Below are positions 62,846 through 64,000 of a DNA stretch of 64,000 nucleotides, in pieces (position 1 is the stretch's first letter; every line of letters starts with the position of its first letter). Below the pieces are notes generated by a model that did no database searches, was not told the DNA's origin, and saw only the letters and a program-made list of their open reading frames with translations. The stretch comes from DASXMR01 sp036495525. Lineage in GTDB: Bacteria > Actinomycetota > Actinomycetes > Streptosporangiales > Streptosporangiaceae. Made by a program: the position numbers and the translations under genes. The stretch lies in the NCBI GenBank assembly GCA_036495525.1, contig DASXMR010000050.1, positions 62,001 to 126,000 of the forward strand, read 5' to 3'.

Positions 62846-63318
62846 CGCAGCGTCCGCAGCCAGTTGGCCAGCACCTGCGCGCCGGCGTCGCCGGACTTCT
62901 CCGGGTGGAACTGGGTGGCGCACAGCGGCCCGTTCTCCACCGCCGCGATGAACGGCTCGCCGTGCTCGGCCCAGGCGGTCAGCGGCCGGGTGAAGCGGTC
63001 GGCCGGGTCGTCGGGCAAGGGCAGCGAGGTCGCGGCGTAGGAGTGCACGAAGTAGAACCTTTCACCGGCGCCGATCCCGGCCAGCAGCGCGGTGCCGTCC
63101 GGCGCCGCCACCGTGTTCCAGCCGGTATGCGGGAGTACCGGCGCGTCGAGCTTCGCGACGGTGCCTGGCCACTGGCCGCAGCCGGCGGTGCGCTCGCCGT
63201 TCTCCGCGCACTCGGCGAACATCACCTGCATGCCGACGCAGATGCCGAGCACCGGCCGCGAACCGGCGACCCGGCGGTCGATCACCACGTCGCCGCGCAC
63301 CGCGCGCAGCCCGGCCAT
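62842..63318 (-). pseudogene. hisH: hisH lacking its 5' end (glutamine amidotransferase subunit)
   Basis: 158 codons from ATG 63318. The class-I glutaminase core is present: nucleophile Cys in LGICVGMQVMF at ~27, FYFVHSYAA, and the His/Glu in TQFHPEKSGDAG. Complete HisH is ~200-210 aa; the first ~50 residues (start to the conserved VPGVGAF region) are missing. Upstream in this frame only CAAACMAGL remains before the sequence becomes hisB. A deletion has joined the two genes. Residual activity is unlikely because N-terminal strands of the fold are lost. Confidence 0.8.
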
Positions 63319-63620
63319 GCACGCGGCGGCACAAGCGCCTCGCCGAACCGGCAGATGCCGGCCTTGTCGCCAAGCGCCTCGCGCAGTGCCTGGCCGAGCG
63401 TCAGCGCGGTGTCCTCCACGGTGTGATGCGCGTCGATCTCGGTGTCGCCGCGCGCCCGCACGGTGAGGTCGACCAGGCCGTGCCGGCTGAGCTGGGCGAG
63501 CATGTGGTCGAAGAACGGCACCCCGGTGCTGACGTCGGCCCGGCCGCTGCCGTCCAGGTCCAGCTCGACCCCGACCTTGGTCTCCGCGGTCGCGCGCTCC
63601 ACCCGCGCGGTCCGGCTCAC
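63282..63620 (-). pseudogene. hisB: hisB lacking its 3' half (imidazoleglycerol-phosphate dehydratase)
   Basis: From GTG 63620 the frame reads a clear HisB N-terminal half: TKVGVELDLDGSGRADVSTG, VPFFDHMLAQLSRHGLVDL, DTEIDAHHTVEDTALTLGQA, GDKAGICRFGEALVP. After that (about residue 98 of ~200) it runs out of frame over hisH codons and stops. The second half of the repeat-like IGPD fold, with further Mn ligands, is missing. Junction lies near 63325-63335. Confidence 0.8.
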
Positions 63621-63666
63621 GGTCCGGCCCCGCTCACGGCCCGGCCCCGCTCACGGCACTGCCCGC
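63620..63666. repeat. Tandem repeats between hisC and hisB
   Basis: About four imperfect 16-17 bp units ending in cgctcac, the last two being exact copies of ggcactgcccgctcac. Probably slippage in the 47-bp spacer. Confidence 0.6.
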
Positions 63667-64000
63667 TCACGGCACTGCCCGCGCCGCCAGCACCGCGTCG
63701 AGCGCGGCACGGAAGGCCGCCATCTCGGCCGGCGTGCCGATGCTGACCCGCAGCCAGCCGGCGGGGCCGGTCTCGCGGATCAGCACGCCCCGCTCCAGCA
63801 GGCCCTGCCAGACCTCGTGCGGGTCGCTGAACGTGCCGAACAGCACGAAGTTGGTATCCGAGTCGGCCGCGGTCAGGCCGCGCTCGCGCAGCCAGCCGAC
63901 CAGCGCGTCCCGCTCGGCGCAGATCTTCGCCACGTTCGCCAGCAGCTCGGCTGACCGGCCGAGCGCGGCCCGCGCGGTGGCCTGGGTCAGCGCCGACAGG
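63667..64000 (-). CDS. hisC: Histidinol-phosphate aminotransferase, C-terminal part
   Basis: The minus frame is open from the right edge of the window to stop 63667 (about 111 codons visible); the start lies outside. The sequence fits the HisC C-terminus: LSALTQATARAAL, ERDALVGWLRERGL, SDTNFVLFGTFSD, and WLRVSIGTPAEMAAFRAAL, with the phosphate-contacting Arg in WLRVSIGT. PLP enzyme of histidine synthesis. First of the remaining his genes on this strand. Confidence 0.9.
   Translation of the reverse strand, partial: LSALTQATARAALGRSAELLANVAKICAERDALVGWLRERGLTAADSDTNFVLFGTFSDPHEVWQGLLERGVLIRETGPAGWLRVSIGTPAEMAAFRAALDAVLAARAVP

Noticed and set aside
1..64000. CRISPR arrays, insertion sequences, tRNA/rRNA genes, prophage
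   Set aside because: No spaced identical repeats with unique spacers, no transposase or integrase frames, and no tRNA-like cloverleaf was recognised by eye; tRNAscan and ISfinder searches would confirm.

Overview
The window is very GC-rich DNA with dense genes, many GTG starts, GTGA/ATGA stop-start overlaps, a BTAD/AAA regulator, an actinobacterial trehalose-6-phosphate synthase and a PriA-type HisA in a his cluster. Together these point to an actinomycete (Actinomycetota, Streptosporangiales- or Catenulisporales-like). I cannot name a genus from the sequence alone. I saw no rRNA, tRNA, CRISPR array, insertion sequence or prophage.

Layout. 1-5.5 kb: the end of a double-P-loop kinase-like gene, an isochorismatase-type hydrolase, a DUF1707 membrane protein, a protein with 33-residue HEAT-like repeats, and a secreted glycoside-hydrolase-like protein. 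5.7-14 kb: a large BTAD/AAA/TPR regulator followed by a BBE-type FAD oxidase, an NCS1 permease overlapping a cysteine hydrolase, and an AraC-type regulator. 14-27 kb: membrane and DUF2252 proteins, then what looks like a catabolic region. It has a Rieske protein divergent from an N,N-dimethylformamidase-like protein in which both subunits appear fused, a PF04185 phosphoesterase, a cyclase-family hydrolase, an acyl-CoA ligase, an MDR oxidoreductase and a PRC-barrel protein. 27-37.5 kb: a lysozyme-like secreted protein, otsA, hrpA, a cupin, a short Nudix gene, an Rsm22-type methyltransferase, a frameshifted RidA gene, a GNAT enzyme and a LapA-like protein. 37.8-44.8 kb: a pentose-phosphate/glycolysis cluster (tal, pgi, gnd, inverted rpiA, zwf, HAD phosphatase).

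45-56 kb: a regulator with two LuxR-type helix-turn-helix domains, then a four-gene minus-strand operon. The operon encodes a Met-rich membrane-anchored protein, a giant membrane-anchored six-cupredoxin multicopper oxidase (about 1710 aa), a YcnI protein and a CopC-CopD fusion. This reads as a self-contained extracytoplasmic copper loading and oxidation system, and is the best candidate for an undescribed system here. The organisation recalls the Mnx manganese-oxidase gene sets, but the substrate is unknown.

56.5-64 kb: an aldo/keto reductase, a headless TetR remnant, a MazEF-type toxin-antitoxin pair, and a DrrAB-type ABC exporter divergent from a TetR regulator. Between exporter and regulator lie five perfect-period 18-bp repeats, a probable operator array. 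A HIT-family protein follows, then a damaged histidine cluster: hisC runs off the end, hisB and hisH are joined by an internal deletion, priA is intact, and hisF survives only as its first ~24 codons.

Several loci look broken (ridA, Nudix, TetR remnant, hisB/hisH, hisF). This could be true gene decay or small deletions in the assembly; raw reads would settle it.
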